64,000 nt of DNA from Microbulbifer variabilis (GTDB taxonomy: Bacteria > Pseudomonadota > Gammaproteobacteria > Pseudomonadales > Cellvibrionaceae), in contig NZ_CP092418.1 of NCBI RefSeq assembly GCF_023716485.1, forward strand, positions 2,401,001-2,465,000, in the 5' to 3' direction. The number at the start of each line of letters is the position of its first letter. Positions within the stretch are counted from its first letter, which is position 1. The notes under the pieces are model-generated. The model worked only from the letters and a program-made list of their open reading frames with translations, was not told the origin of the DNA and ran no database searches. Both the position numbers and the translations under genes were made by a program. Below, piece after piece: positions 38,690-47,180 of the stretch.

Positions 38690-38693
38690 TTCA

Positions 38694-38816
38694 ATGAAAA
38701 TTCTTCACACACCTGATAGGCATATTGGTCGAACTTTATACGGCCGAAAATGCCATGAAGAATTTAAGGCCTTAAATGCGCATGTGGTTGGTAGTATCAA
38801 ATTAGACAGCATGTAA
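38694..38816 (+). pseudogene. Relic of sbcD, N-terminal 40 codons
   Basis: Reads MKILHTPDRHIGRTLYGRK and then CHEEFKALNAH, after which homology stops and a stop codon follows at 38814. SbcD, the nuclease subunit of SbcCD, begins MKILHTSDWHLGRTLYGRKR. The metal-binding Asp8 and His10 remain, but Trp9 is Arg and the remaining 370 or so residues are gone. It is thus a non-functional 5' fragment, marking a deletion or insertion junction right after the metal locus. Confidence 0.72.
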
Positions 38817-38859
38817 GATGTGCACAGACTCATGACTGCCATCAAGACACCTTGCCATC

Positions 38860-39348
38860 TCAGATCAGATTTGCCGATCCAGAAAATCGAGCCTCCATAC
38901 ATCGAAGTGATTGGGCCCAACTGATCGCTGCCAGCTCTGCGTAGTCCGGGTTTAGAAGTGTATGCGTAAGCGAAACGACAGTGCCAAGCTCACTGCTTCT
39001 GAACACTACTTCGACCAATGACGAATTCTTTTGCGGTTCGGTGCCATGTGGCAAGCTGAGATTGCAATGTTTATGGACCTCAAAATTTAGAAACTTCGGT
39101 CTATCGACACGACGATATACTCCAGACATTACGCAAGAGCTACCGTCTGGAGCTGTCATCTCAAAAGCAAAACTCCCGCCAACCTCTGCCGTGAGATTGA
39201 GCACACGCGTAGTGAAACCGTCAGGCCCCCACCATTTTTCAACCATGCTCGGCGTAACCCAGGCAGTAAAAACCTCTTCCGGAGTTGCTCTGACGGTGTA
39301 GGAGATAGGCTTGGTTTGAACGTCCGCTTGATAGGAAAAATCGATCAC
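38860..39348 (-). CDS. SRPBCC (AHSA1-type) domain protein
   Basis: 162 residues of the Aha1-like START fold: ISYTVRATPEEVFTAWVTP, MVEKWWGPDGFTTRV, VGGSFAFEMTAPDG, VVSLTHTLL. These small cytoplasmic proteins bind unknown hydrophobic ligands and often sit beside ArsR-type repressors; one is encoded divergently 160 bases away. The C-terminal end is slightly unusual (SLRCMEARFSGSANLI), where relatives have a Trp-containing helix (GW..L..L). Confidence 0.82.
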   Translation of the reverse strand: MIDFSYQADVQTKPISYTVRATPEEVFTAWVTPSMVEKWWGPDGFTTRVLNLTAEVGGSFAFEMTAPDGSSCVMSGVYRRVDRPKFLNFEVHKHCNLSLPHGTEPQKNSSLVEVVFRSSELGTVVSLTHTLLNPDYAELAAISWAQSLRCMEARFSGSANLI

Positions 39349-39507
39349 TATTGCACCTTGTTCTTTTTATCAGGGGGTTTCCTGCTTTCTGTTAACACTA
39401 AAACATAGCTTTTAGGGAGGAGATGAAGCACTTTTGTTAGGGGGGGTTACGGGCATTAGCAAACCGCGGCCATTGCCTAACGATTTTACACCTATATACT
39501 TAGTCAA

Positions 39508-39852
39508 ATGGGTAACAATCACGAAAATCTGAATACAGTCTTCCAAGCCTTAGCAGATCCAACGCGCCGCGCTGTCATTCAGCACCTGATCAGCGGACCG
39601 GCATCAATCACCGAGCTCGCTAAACCGTTTGAAATGGCACTACCTTCATTCATGAAGCACATTGGTGTGCTGGAGGATGCGGGTTTGATCCGATCCAAGA
39701 AAATTGGGCGCGTACGAACCTGTGAGATCAAGCCGAAGCAACTGACAGCTGCAGAAACTTGGATTAATGAACAGACGGCCCAGTGGGAAGGCCGGATGGC
39801 AAGAATGGCGAGTTTTGTCGAAGCACTTGGCGCTGAAGGACAGGATGACTGA
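39508..39852 (+). CDS. ArsR/SmtB-family repressor (no metal motif)
   Basis: 114 residues: VFQALADPTRRAVIQHLISGPASITELAKPF, MALPSFMKHIGVLEDAGLIRSKKIGRVRTCEI and a C-terminal WINEQTAQWEGRMARM helix. The ELCVCDL metal box of ArsR/SmtB is absent, as in the subgroup that pairs with SRPBCC proteins. It is divergent from one SRPBCC gene and upstream of another. Tandem palindromes at 40067-40121 are a candidate binding site. Confidence 0.88.
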   Translation: MGNNHENLNTVFQALADPTRRAVIQHLISGPASITELAKPFEMALPSFMKHIGVLEDAGLIRSKKIGRVRTCEIKPKQLTAAETWINEQTAQWEGRMARMASFVEALGAEGQDD

Positions 39853-40165
39853 GTACGATAGAGATACAGGGTGCCATATTACAAACCCTGTAGGTCACCA
39901 CTCCATTCTAATAGCCGACTACTTGATCTTCTGTTAAAAAAATGGAGGGCGTGATCGGCTCACATACCGCACCCCCTTATGACATTGCCGATCATAGTTG
40001 TTATGTCATTGCACCTCACTTTGAGCAGATAGAGGTCATTTGTCTTACTCTTTTACGCCACTAGTAAGTTATCCATTGACCTAACTATTATTGCTTTTTA
40101 TAGTTATCCAATCGGCTAACTATTAGTCGGTAGCCTGGGAACTGCCATTAAGCAAAGGGACTAGC
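39853..40165. other. Intergenic region with promoter and tandem palindromes
   Basis: About 310 bases between the ArsR-type and SRPBCC genes. No coding reading is visible. Its right part carries a strong promoter and two operator-like repeats, listed separately. Confidence 0.6.
40067..40121 (+). promoter_or_regulatory. Promoter overlapped by two AGTTA-N10-TAACT palindromes
   Basis: Two copies of AGTTA-N10-TAACT, at 40067-40086 and 40102-40121, 35 bases apart, sharing TCCA after the left half and CTAACTATTA at the right. The promoter TTGACC (40076-40081), 17 bases, TATAGT (40099-40104) has its -35 box in the first palindrome and its -10 box at the edge of the second. This is the layout of a repressed promoter for the SRPBCC gene at 40166, with the neighbouring ArsR-type protein as the likely ligand. 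Confidence 0.7.
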
Positions 40166-40639
40166 ATGAGCCAACAGTTATCGCACGACACCATATCCAT
40201 CAGTAAAACAATCAAAGCACCAGCAGAACAGGTTTTTTCAGCATGGGAAAACCCAAAAGCCCGCTCAATATGGGGGGCACCATCTAAGGATGAGGCAGTC
40301 GAGTTTATTGAAAACGACTTTCGCGTCGGAGGCCTTGACGTACATCGGTGCGGCCAAAAGAATGATCTGCAATTCCGAGTCGAAACACACTACTACGACA
40401 TCCGTAAGCCGCATCGCCTGCTTTTTACCGAGCGTGTATATACCGACGACTCTTTATTGAGTGCCTCTTTGATCACCGTGGCGATTAGCGAAAATAAGCG
40501 CGCGACTGAATTTAAGGTGACGATACAGATCACCTCTCTGGTCGGTTCGGGAATGATCGACGGAACGCGCAATGGATGGCAGTGTGCTCTTTCTAATCTC
40601 ACCGCTTACCTGGAGGCAACGAGGGTGGAAGTCAAATAA
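40166..40639 (+). CDS. SRPBCC domain protein
   Basis: 157 residues, START-like fold: ISISKTIKAPAEQVFSAWENP, DFRVGGLDVHRCG, YYDIRKPHRLLFTERVY, TEFKVTIQITSL and a C-terminal GTRNGWQCALSNLTAYLE. A ligand-binding or stress-related role is usual for the family, with no known reaction. It follows a promoter with tandem operators and an AAAGGGA ribosome site before ATG 40166. Confidence 0.85.
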   Translation: MSQQLSHDTISISKTIKAPAEQVFSAWENPKARSIWGAPSKDEAVEFIENDFRVGGLDVHRCGQKNDLQFRVETHYYDIRKPHRLLFTERVYTDDSLLSASLITVAISENKRATEFKVTIQITSLVGSGMIDGTRNGWQCALSNLTAYLEATRVEVK

Positions 40640-40747
40640 AGAAGATCAATAAGCTATCTCTTCAACTCTCAATGGTGATTGAAAGCAATAGCCTAAGCAC
40701 AACTCGAGACGCCATTTTGATCAACAAAATCACCAAGGAAGAACTGT

Positions 40748-41398
40748 GTGCGAAAAATAACTGTAAACACATTTGTTAGTCTGGATGGCGTGATGCAGGC
40801 TCCCGGTGGTACAGAGGAGGACACTTCAGGGGGCTTTGAGCATGGTGGATGGGTGGTACCTTATTTCGATGAAGGTGTAGGTAAATTTATGGGAGATGTC
40901 TTCGCAGCCCCATTCGAACTCCTGCTTGGCCATCGGACTTACGATATTTTTGCTGCTCATTGGCCAAAAGTAGCTGCTGCCCCTCCACCTGAGGGTGTTG
41001 ATGATGGAGAAATCCAGATGGCCCAAAAAATTGACAGTACAATACGGTATGTGGCCTCGCGCACGAAACCTGATTTTACCTGGGAAGGCAGCGAATGGCT
41101 GGGCGATGATCCGGTCGCACGACTTCGTGAAATCAAGGCTATCAATGGTCCTGACTTGCTGGTTCCGGGCAGTGCCAATTTTATTCAGACTCTACTTAAA
41201 GCAGACCTGGTAGATCAGTTTAAACTGCTGATTTTTCCCTTGGTTCTGGGCAAAGGAAAGCGCCTCTTCGGTGCTGGTGTGATCCCTTTGGGGTTCCATG
41301 TACAGCAATCTACGACGACAGATAGTGGCGCTATTTGCGTAACTTACATGCGGGATGGAAGTATCACCACTGGAGACTTCTCGCTTCAACAAGATTAA
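40748..41398 (+). CDS. RibD C-terminal/dihydrofolate reductase-like protein
   Basis: 216 residues. The N-terminal ITVNTFVSLDGVMQAPGG, the central LLLGHRTYDIFAAHWP and LLVPGSANFIQTLLKADLVDQFKLLIFPLVLGKGKRLF are the YyaP/RibD-C reductase pattern, a NADPH-binding fold. The physiological substrate is unknown; the family is not the folate enzyme itself. Start is GTG 40748 with AAGGAAG upstream. A relative is encoded at 43801. Confidence 0.87.
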   Translation: MRKITVNTFVSLDGVMQAPGGTEEDTSGGFEHGGWVVPYFDEGVGKFMGDVFAAPFELLLGHRTYDIFAAHWPKVAAAPPPEGVDDGEIQMAQKIDSTIRYVASRTKPDFTWEGSEWLGDDPVARLREIKAINGPDLLVPGSANFIQTLLKADLVDQFKLLIFPLVLGKGKRLFGAGVIPLGFHVQQSTTTDSGAICVTYMRDGSITTGDFSLQQD

Positions 41399-41590
41399 CG
41401 CCGGCAGCCCAATCGCAAACTGGCATATTATGACGCTGATCAAAACTCACAGATAAATATGGAACGCCATAGTTGCTAAATTACGGGGGTTCAAAGGCAG
41501 AAGCCGTAGGGGAGGGGACATCAAAATCTAACTCCGGAAAAATGATAGTTTGATAGTGGCAGGGACTTTGTTCGTACGGGACAACCGGTT

Positions 41591-42217
41591 ATGGCAATGA
41601 TTTCAGATATCGCAGATTATTTTTCGAAAGGTTGTGGACGTTGTGAACGCTTTGCAACGCCTGATTGCTCGACCCAGAAATGGAAATCCGGCCTTAATGA
41701 GTTGCGCCGGATATGCCAGAGCATGGATCTGGAAGAGCACGTAAAATGGGGGCAGCCTTGCTACACATTCGCCGGTCGAAATATTGTCATCCTTGGAGCG
41801 TTTCGAGAGAAATTCCTCATTAGCTTTATGGATGCGGCGTTATTGAAAGACCCCAAAGGCTTACTTCAAAAGCTTGGTGAGAATACCCAACACCCACATA
41901 TGATCCCCCTGAAATCCAACGACCAAGTGACAAAGCTCGAATCAGTTATACGGGCTTACATCGAGGAAGCGAAGGGATATGCCAAAGCCGGCATTAAGCC
42001 CCCAAAAGCAGAACGCGATATCAAGCTCCCAGATGAACTGGTTGAAGCCATGGATGCCGACCCCGAGCTTGCAGAAGCGTTTCATGCATTAACACCAGGG
42101 CGCCAGCGAAGCTATGCCTTCAACTTAAATTCAGCCAAGAAACCGTCTACACGGGTTTCGAGAATAGCCAAGTTCCGCAGCAAAATAATTTCAGGCAAAG
42201 GCGCTATGGAGCGATAA
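41591..42217 (+). CDS. YdeI-family (DUF1801-like) protein
   Basis: 208 residues: LRRICQSMDLEEHVKWGQPCYTFAGRNIVILGAFREKFLISF, then YIEEAKGYAKAGIKPP and the C-terminal bacteriocin-protection-like region LPDELVEAMDADPELAEAFHALTPGRQRSYAFNL. This is the YdeI/OmdA pattern, a small cytoplasmic protein of unknown activity. ATG 41591 is used; a second in-frame ATG lies two codons later. Confidence 0.82.
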   Translation: MAMISDIADYFSKGCGRCERFATPDCSTQKWKSGLNELRRICQSMDLEEHVKWGQPCYTFAGRNIVILGAFREKFLISFMDAALLKDPKGLLQKLGENTQHPHMIPLKSNDQVTKLESVIRAYIEEAKGYAKAGIKPPKAERDIKLPDELVEAMDADPELAEAFHALTPGRQRSYAFNLNSAKKPSTRVSRIAKFRSKIISGKGAMER

Positions 42218-42321
42218 AAAACAAAGTATCGATGAACAACTCGCATCGATCCCGAGCAACCTTTGGCATAGCGCAGACTTGGCTAAGCAGTTTTAGACGA
42301 TATTTATCATGCTGAGTGAGG

Positions 42322-42498
42322 TAACAGAACATCCTCCTCGAGAGGGTACGGAGACCGCCATTCATCACAAACACCGAAGGGGCAGGGGTCTTTATCGAAC
42401 TCGAACCAGGGCGCAGTTACGATATGGAGCGCATTGCAGCAACCTTCAAAGCTGACGGTGAAGAGACCGCATACTGTCCAAAGCATAGGAGAATACAT
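42322..42498 (+). other. Open remnant upstream of and in frame with the VOC gene
   Basis: From the stop codon at 42322 the frame is open into the VOC gene. It reads [38 protein letters not shown] and AYCPKHRR just before the VOC start. The composition looks like a real protein tail, perhaps of a cupin- or glyoxalase-like enzyme, but there is no start codon with a ribosome site. It is either a relic or, less likely, an N-terminal extension. Confidence 0.35.
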
Positions 42499-42981
42499 AT
42501 GACTGAACTCGTAAACTGCCTGTGGTTTGACTATGGCGAAGCAAAGAAGGCGGCGAAATTCTACGCCGCAACTTTTCCAGATAGTCATGTAGATCGAGTT
42601 AATCAAGCGGTGACCGACTACCCTGGCGGTCAGGAAGGCAGTGAACTGACTGTCGAATTTACCGTACTCGGGCGCAAGTTTATTGGTCTGAATGGCGGTC
42701 CGAATTTCAGGCCAAATGAATCCGTTAGTTTCATGGTTGTCACCGAGAATCAGGAAGAAACCGACCGCTACTGGGAGGCGATCATCAGTAATGGTGGACA
42801 AGAAAGCGCCTGTGGTTGGTGCAAGGATCACTGGGGCCACTCGTGGCAAATTACACCAAGACAGCTTCTGGATCTGACAACGAACTCTGATCGTGACAAA
42901 GCGAAGCGTGCCTTTAAGGCGATGATGTCCATGAGTAAGATCGATATCGCCACGATAGAGGCAGCCGCCGAGGAAGTATGA
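42499..42981 (+). CDS. VOC (PhnB-like glyoxalase-fold) protein
   Basis: 160 residues: [70 protein letters not shown] and [16 protein letters not shown]. This is the PhnB/3-demethylubiquinone-methyltransferase-like VOC subgroup, of unknown reaction. ATG 42499 has AGGAGAA upstream, so it is preferred to the in-frame ATG at 42424. Its stop region overlaps a possible ATG (42978) of the next gene. Confidence 0.85.
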   Translation: MTELVNCLWFDYGEAKKAAKFYAATFPDSHVDRVNQAVTDYPGGQEGSELTVEFTVLGRKFIGLNGGPNFRPNESVSFMVVTENQEETDRYWEAIISNGGQESACGWCKDHWGHSWQITPRQLLDLTTNSDRDKAKRAFKAMMSMSKIDIATIEAAAEEV

Positions 42982-43031
42982 GTTCATGGGGAGGTACTCT
43001 TCTCAACTTAACTCAAGATCTGGAGCTGATT

Positions 43032-43721
43032 ATGGCTTTAATTCAGAACAGGAAAACTAAGGAGATCTCCGGAGTAGTCCGGCAGATCCTGTCACCGGAG
43101 GCCTGGAAGGATGAACTCGCTGAACTCCGCAAAGCAGAAAAGGAGCTCACCCGTGCGCATGACCGGCTGGCAGAAAAACGACGGTATTCGGGTTGGGTGA
43201 AGATCGAACAAAATTATGCCTTTACGGGTCCAGGAGGCACTGCGACTCTGGCTGACTTATTCGATGACCATTCACAACTCATCGTTTACCACCATATGTT
43301 GAAGCCCGCTGATCCCAGCCCGTGCGAAGGCTGCTGCATGGTCGCCGATCAGATTCCTCATCTTGCCCATCTGCATGCCCGAGACACCTCTCTCGTCTTT
43401 GTGTCAAAAGCGCCAACCGTTGAGATAGAGGCATTCCAGAAACGTATGAGTTGGGCCATCCCCTGGTATGAAACCAAGGACAGCTTCAACGCTGATTTCG
43501 ATGTGGCTACCGGATTTGGTATCAACGTTTTCTATCGCGATGGAGAGGACCTCTATCGAACCTATTTCACTAACGGCCGAGGTGTCGAAACACTTGGCAC
43601 GGTGTGGACTCTTTTGGATCTCACACCGCTCGGCCGCCAGGAAAACTGGGAAGCGGCTCCCGACGGCACTCAGCAGACACAGCCGTATCATTGGTGGCGG
43701 AGACACAACGAATATGGCTAA
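43032..43721 (+). CDS. DUF899 thioredoxin-like protein
   Basis: 229 residues. A basic helical N-terminus (WKDELAELRKAEKELTRAHDRLAEKRR) is followed by a thioredoxin-like domain: LADLFDDHSQLIVYHHML, CEGCCMVADQIPHLAHLHARDTSLVFVS and a late VWTLLDLTPLGR. The CEGCC segment sits at the redox position. The enzyme activity is unknown. ATG 43032 with GGAG upstream is preferred; ATG 42978 would add 18 residues. It is probably co-transcribed with the VOC gene. Confidence 0.82.
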   Translation: MALIQNRKTKEISGVVRQILSPEAWKDELAELRKAEKELTRAHDRLAEKRRYSGWVKIEQNYAFTGPGGTATLADLFDDHSQLIVYHHMLKPADPSPCEGCCMVADQIPHLAHLHARDTSLVFVSKAPTVEIEAFQKRMSWAIPWYETKDSFNADFDVATGFGINVFYRDGEDLYRTYFTNGRGVETLGTVWTLLDLTPLGRQENWEAAPDGTQQTQPYHWWRRHNEYG

Positions 43722-43800
43722 TACGGGTGCCTGCAACACATCACCCAGCTACAAAGGGAAGAATTCATCTACTCAATCGCTTGTTTAGGAGAAACAGGAT

Positions 43801-44370
43801 ATGAGGCGTTTAGTTGTTTGGAATGTGATGACGTTGGACGGGTACTTTGAAGGCACTACGCCCTGGGCGCTGGACCATCACGGAACAGTGTGGGGCGACG
43901 AGTTAGAAGCTTTCTCTCTTCAACAGGGCGATGAAATCGGCACCTTGTTGTTTGGACGCTGCACCTATGAGGGGATGGCCAGTCATTGGAGGAATGAAAC
44001 CGGGGCGGTTGCTGACATGATGAACTCACTTGAGAAAGCTGTCATCACGCGCACACTTGAAACCGCCGATTGGTCAAACACTCGCCTTTTAAAAGGCGAG
44101 GCCGGCGAACACGTTCGCGTGCTGAAGAGGGAGACAGGGAAGAGAGATATCTTCGTTTTCGGAAGCGCAAACCTTGTAGATACTCTGCTCGCAAGGGGCT
44201 TGGTAGACGAATACAGGATATGCCTTGCGCCCATCGTGCTTGGAGCAGGCTCACCTCTCTTCAAAGCTAACGCCATCCAGAAGAATTTCGAACTAATGCG
44301 GGCGGACGCCCTTAAATCGGGCGGGGTGATCCTTCGCTACAAGTGCTTGCAGAAAGGTGGAGAAGTATAA
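43801..44370 (+). CDS. RibD C-terminal/dihydrofolate reductase-like protein
   Basis: 189 residues: LVVWNVMTLDGYFEGTTPWAL, LLFGRCTYEGMASHWRNE, KAVITRTLETADWSNTRLL, DIFVFGSANLVDTLLARGLVDEYRICLAPIVLGAGSPLF. The NADPH-binding reductase fold is clear; the substrate is unknown. It has a GGAGAAA ribosome site. It belongs to the same small-enzyme run as the reductase at 40748, from which it is well diverged. Confidence 0.86.
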   Translation: MRRLVVWNVMTLDGYFEGTTPWALDHHGTVWGDELEAFSLQQGDEIGTLLFGRCTYEGMASHWRNETGAVADMMNSLEKAVITRTLETADWSNTRLLKGEAGEHVRVLKRETGKRDIFVFGSANLVDTLLARGLVDEYRICLAPIVLGAGSPLFKANAIQKNFELMRADALKSGGVILRYKCLQKGGEV

Positions 44371-44743
44371 CAAATCGCAAAGTTTCTATTTTCTTTAAGG
44401 GCATTAGGCCTTCACGGAAATCCGTGGAACTCCTATATTCCAGCAGTCATATGGATTGATTGATACAGTTCAAATAGCCATCTATCTTATAGCGGTGTAA
44501 TCACCAATTTTTATACTGTCATGATAAGGCCTCAACCTTTTCGGTTACCACTTGATTCGGATAGAAGGCGATACAAGCATTAATTACTTTGGCAAAGTTG
44601 AATACGGCTTTGTAAGTCCATGCAATGGTTGAAGTAGCTGGAGCGGACAATGGGCGTCTTTACCTCAATATGAACCAGTTAAAAGAAGTGAAGAAGTGTG
44701 CTGAAAAGTTGAAGTAATTCATCAATATATATTGGATAATATT
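44371..44743. other. Intergenic with a redoxin gene fragment
   Basis: About 370 bases. Most of it shows no gene. At 44669-44704 it repeats 35 of 36 bases of the redoxin gene at 47678-47713, reading [15 protein letters not shown] and then a stop at 44715. An in-frame ATG at 44625 would make a 30-codon product with no other homology, so I regard it as a relic. Confidence 0.6.
44669..44717 (+). pseudogene. Partial copy of the redoxin gene
   Basis: 36 bases match 47678-47713 with one difference (G for A at 44698), then the sequences part. The copy keeps MNQLKEVKK, which follows the CPFC active site in the intact gene, but not the active site itself. With the intact copy it makes a 36-base direct repeat about 3.0 kb apart, enclosing the alpha/beta hydrolase and papain-like genes. 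Confidence 0.6.
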
Positions 44744-45493
44744 ATGGAATTTAATTTCCCAAATCGTGACGGTGTAGAATTAAAGGGTAAATTAGAGAAT
44801 TCCACCGGGAACCCAAAGGCCTATGCAATTTTTGCACATTGTTTCACATGCTCAAAGGATATCATTGCTGCGAGCGCTATTAGCAAATCATTGACTAGCA
44901 AAGGAATATCAGTATTAAGATTTGATTTCACTGGGTTAGGTAACAGTGATGGAGATTTTTCCAATACTAACTTTTCATCTAATGTTGAAGACTTGCTTAG
45001 TGCTTACAATGAAATTGAAAACCGCTTTGAAGCACCAAAATTGCTAATTGGGCATAGTTTTGGTGGTGCTGCCGTATTAAAAGCCGCTGGTATGCTAAAG
45101 ACAGCTAAAGCTGTTGTTACTATAGCCGCTCCAAGTGATGTAAAACATATCCAACATATGTTTAAAGATGAGCTCGATAACATCAATAAAACAGGACAGG
45201 CAAAAGTGGTGCTTGCTGGCCGAGAGTTTACACTTAAAAAGCAGTTTATCGACGATATAAATGAAGCAGACATCTTGGTTAACCTTAAGGAATTAAGGAA
45301 AGCTTTACTAGTTATGCATTCACCACTAGATAGCACTGTTTCTATTGATCATGCTGCAAAAATATTTAGCGCCGCGCACCATCCAAAAAGTTTTATATCC
45401 TTAGATAAAGCCGATCACTTGCTTATGAAGAAATCAGATGCTGAATATGTCGGCAATGTTATTGGAGCTTGGGCTCAAAGATATATTAGTTAA
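44744..45493 (+). CDS. Alpha/beta hydrolase (hydrolase half of the OsmC fusion family)
   Basis: 249 residues. The segments [57 protein letters not shown] and the nucleophile elbow [14 protein letters not shown] match the N-terminal half of the widespread bifunctional hydrolase/OsmC proteins. The acid and His are likely in HSPLDSTV and KADHLLMK. Those fusions run to about 400 residues; this one stops at QRYIS, so the OsmC peroxidase domain is missing. ATG 44744 is preferred over TTG 44732. The gene is AT-rich compared with its neighbours. Confidence 0.85.
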   Translation: MEFNFPNRDGVELKGKLENSTGNPKAYAIFAHCFTCSKDIIAASAISKSLTSKGISVLRFDFTGLGNSDGDFSNTNFSSNVEDLLSAYNEIENRFEAPKLLIGHSFGGAAVLKAAGMLKTAKAVVTIAAPSDVKHIQHMFKDELDNINKTGQAKVVLAGREFTLKKQFIDDINEADILVNLKELRKALLVMHSPLDSTVSIDHAAKIFSAAHHPKSFISLDKADHLLMKKSDAEYVGNVIGAWAQRYIS

Positions 45494-46164
45494 TACGACA
45501 TATAATAGAGAATAATGTTGGAGCTTAGAATCCAATAAAAATATGGGCTCGTCTGTTAATGATTAAATTGCATAACTGAGCTTTACTGACTTCCAGGAAC
45601 CTTTGGATCAAACAACATAGCCAACACCAGGATGTAAACCCTTGTTTTTGTAAGCATAGATCTTCCGCAAGGAATCATCGCGTCAATCTATCGCAGCCGC
45701 TACCTATTAAAGAATGAGTTACTTTAGTTTGACTGCCACTCTGCGTGAATTTTTCGAAATCATATCGTTCACGACGAGAAAGTAAGCAGTTACGGATAGA
45801 GATGGAAACCTTAAAAAAAGGCCAGCGCCTTCTTTGTGAAAAAAATGAAATAATGCACAGCATTATTAAGGTACAGCAAGGCAGCTTTCAAGTGAGGTTG
45901 CTCTGCGGGGTAATGCAGGTAATGCACTACAAGCAAAAATGTACGAGATGCCGGGGCCTGAGCACAGAAATTCGTTAGCTGTTACAACGATCAGCATCGC
46001 TGTAATCAATTCAATTTTGTTACAGCCAATCAGCGTCATCGAGGAGAGGATTATGAAATAACTCGTCTTATTCTTTCCCACTCCGTTATATATATTATGC
46101 CTATCAAATTGGTACACTGGATTCACTACTCTCACTATCAGACACAACAAAAAAGGAAATTTTG
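45494..46164. other. Long intergenic stretch, possible mobile-element debris
   Basis: About 670 bases. A 77-codon open frame at 45745-45978 contains SRRESKQLRIEMETLKKGQR, faintly like the coiled helix of IS3-type OrfA proteins, but it lacks a ribosome site and the rest does not fit. No terminal inverted repeats were found. Otherwise nothing. Confidence 0.3.
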
Positions 46165-46800
46165 ATGTTGAATCTTAAAACTTTACCGAGTCAGAACGGC
46201 AATTCTTGCGCCGCTCACTGCACCGAGATCGCAGTATCAGGATTTGATATCCGTGCGCCAAGGCCACAGAGTTTTGTGGAAGACACTCTGTGGCCCGCCA
46301 TCAAATGGCAGAATGCGGACCTACCTCCTATGCCAAACGGTGGTGACCATCCCTTAGTGGCGGACAACAATAGCTCGCCGATGCGTGTGCGAGCCTATGT
46401 GAATAACCAGTGCCCTGGACGAAATAGTCGGATTCTATATGACGCACAGCAGAAAAACGTATGCCTTCAACTCGCACAGGCGACCAATACAGCTGATTAT
46501 AATGCGTTGTTTACAAATCTCATTCAGCCAAATAGTGATGGGGTAATGCCGAGAAACTTACTTACCGACACCTATTACAATTGCGCTTTTATGATGTTTC
46601 AAGGCCCTTCCCCTGTGTCTACTGCAGAAATAGGTTTCCATAATATCCTGGTTGCCAAGGATGGGACCACAGTCAAATATTATAACCCGAATGAAGCTCA
46701 ACCAGTTTGGAGAAATGATGTTGGATGGCGAACGTTGCGTTATCAAAACGGTGGGGCGCATAGTTACGTTTGGAGTGGTATTGCAATCGAAATCACCTAG
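46165..46800 (+). CDS. Possible papain-like cysteine peptidase, unknown family
   Basis: 211 residues, no signal peptide. The N-terminal NGNSCAAHCTEIAVSGF looks like a cysteine nucleophile at the start of a helix. The later IGFHNILVAKDGTTVKYYNPNEA has a His on a strand followed by a YNPN turn, the spacing seen in papain/C39-like folds (Cys, His, Asn/Asp). The middle (NNQCPGRNSRIL) is unlike known members. ATG 46165 follows AAGGAAAT well. It could be a toxin, effector or a housekeeping amidase; I do not recognise the family. Confidence 0.6.
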   Translation: MLNLKTLPSQNGNSCAAHCTEIAVSGFDIRAPRPQSFVEDTLWPAIKWQNADLPPMPNGGDHPLVADNNSSPMRVRAYVNNQCPGRNSRILYDAQQKNVCLQLAQATNTADYNALFTNLIQPNSDGVMPRNLLTDTYYNCAFMMFQGPSPVSTAEIGFHNILVAKDGTTVKYYNPNEAQPVWRNDVGWRTLRYQNGGAHSYVWSGIAIEIT

Positions 46801-47180
46801 CAGTTAATGTTTGATGATGCGATCATTAGTATGGATCATGGGGTTTATCCTTGGTTTTGCTTTTAGCTTTAGGCACTTTCATCAAAACCGGTAAACCCTT
46901 CTTATTCAAGACGATCTGTCAGATTTGGTCTGATTTAGTCCACATCTTTACACCTTCCTCCAGCTTGTTCGCTCCCTTATTTGTTAAGAAATACTAAATT
47001 CCTGCTAGAACTGAATGTAAGTTACTCATGCCAGCCACTACTAATAAATCGATAAAATAAATTCGATTGTATCCGTTTTCGCAACATTGTTTCTCTATTC
47101 GAACTGATTATTGAGTCAATGTGATGTAATAGGATAGATCCCAAGTTTTGGACATTAACCCAACGCTTCAGGAGCTTGAA
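46801..47180. other. Intergenic, nothing clear
   Basis: About 380 AT-rich bases between the papain-like and redoxin genes. No gene-like reading on either strand, no hairpin of note. Confidence 0.35.

Noticed and set aside
38860..44370. Integron-like gene cassette array
   Set aside because: The genes are small and mostly one way, but I found no repeated attC-like palindromes between them, and the integrases at 52 and 64 kb lack a visible integron context.
45745..45978. Possible IS3-type OrfA remnant (LRIEMETLKKGQR)
   Set aside because: Only about 15 residues resemble the OrfA helix; no DDE domain, inverted repeats or target duplication could be found.
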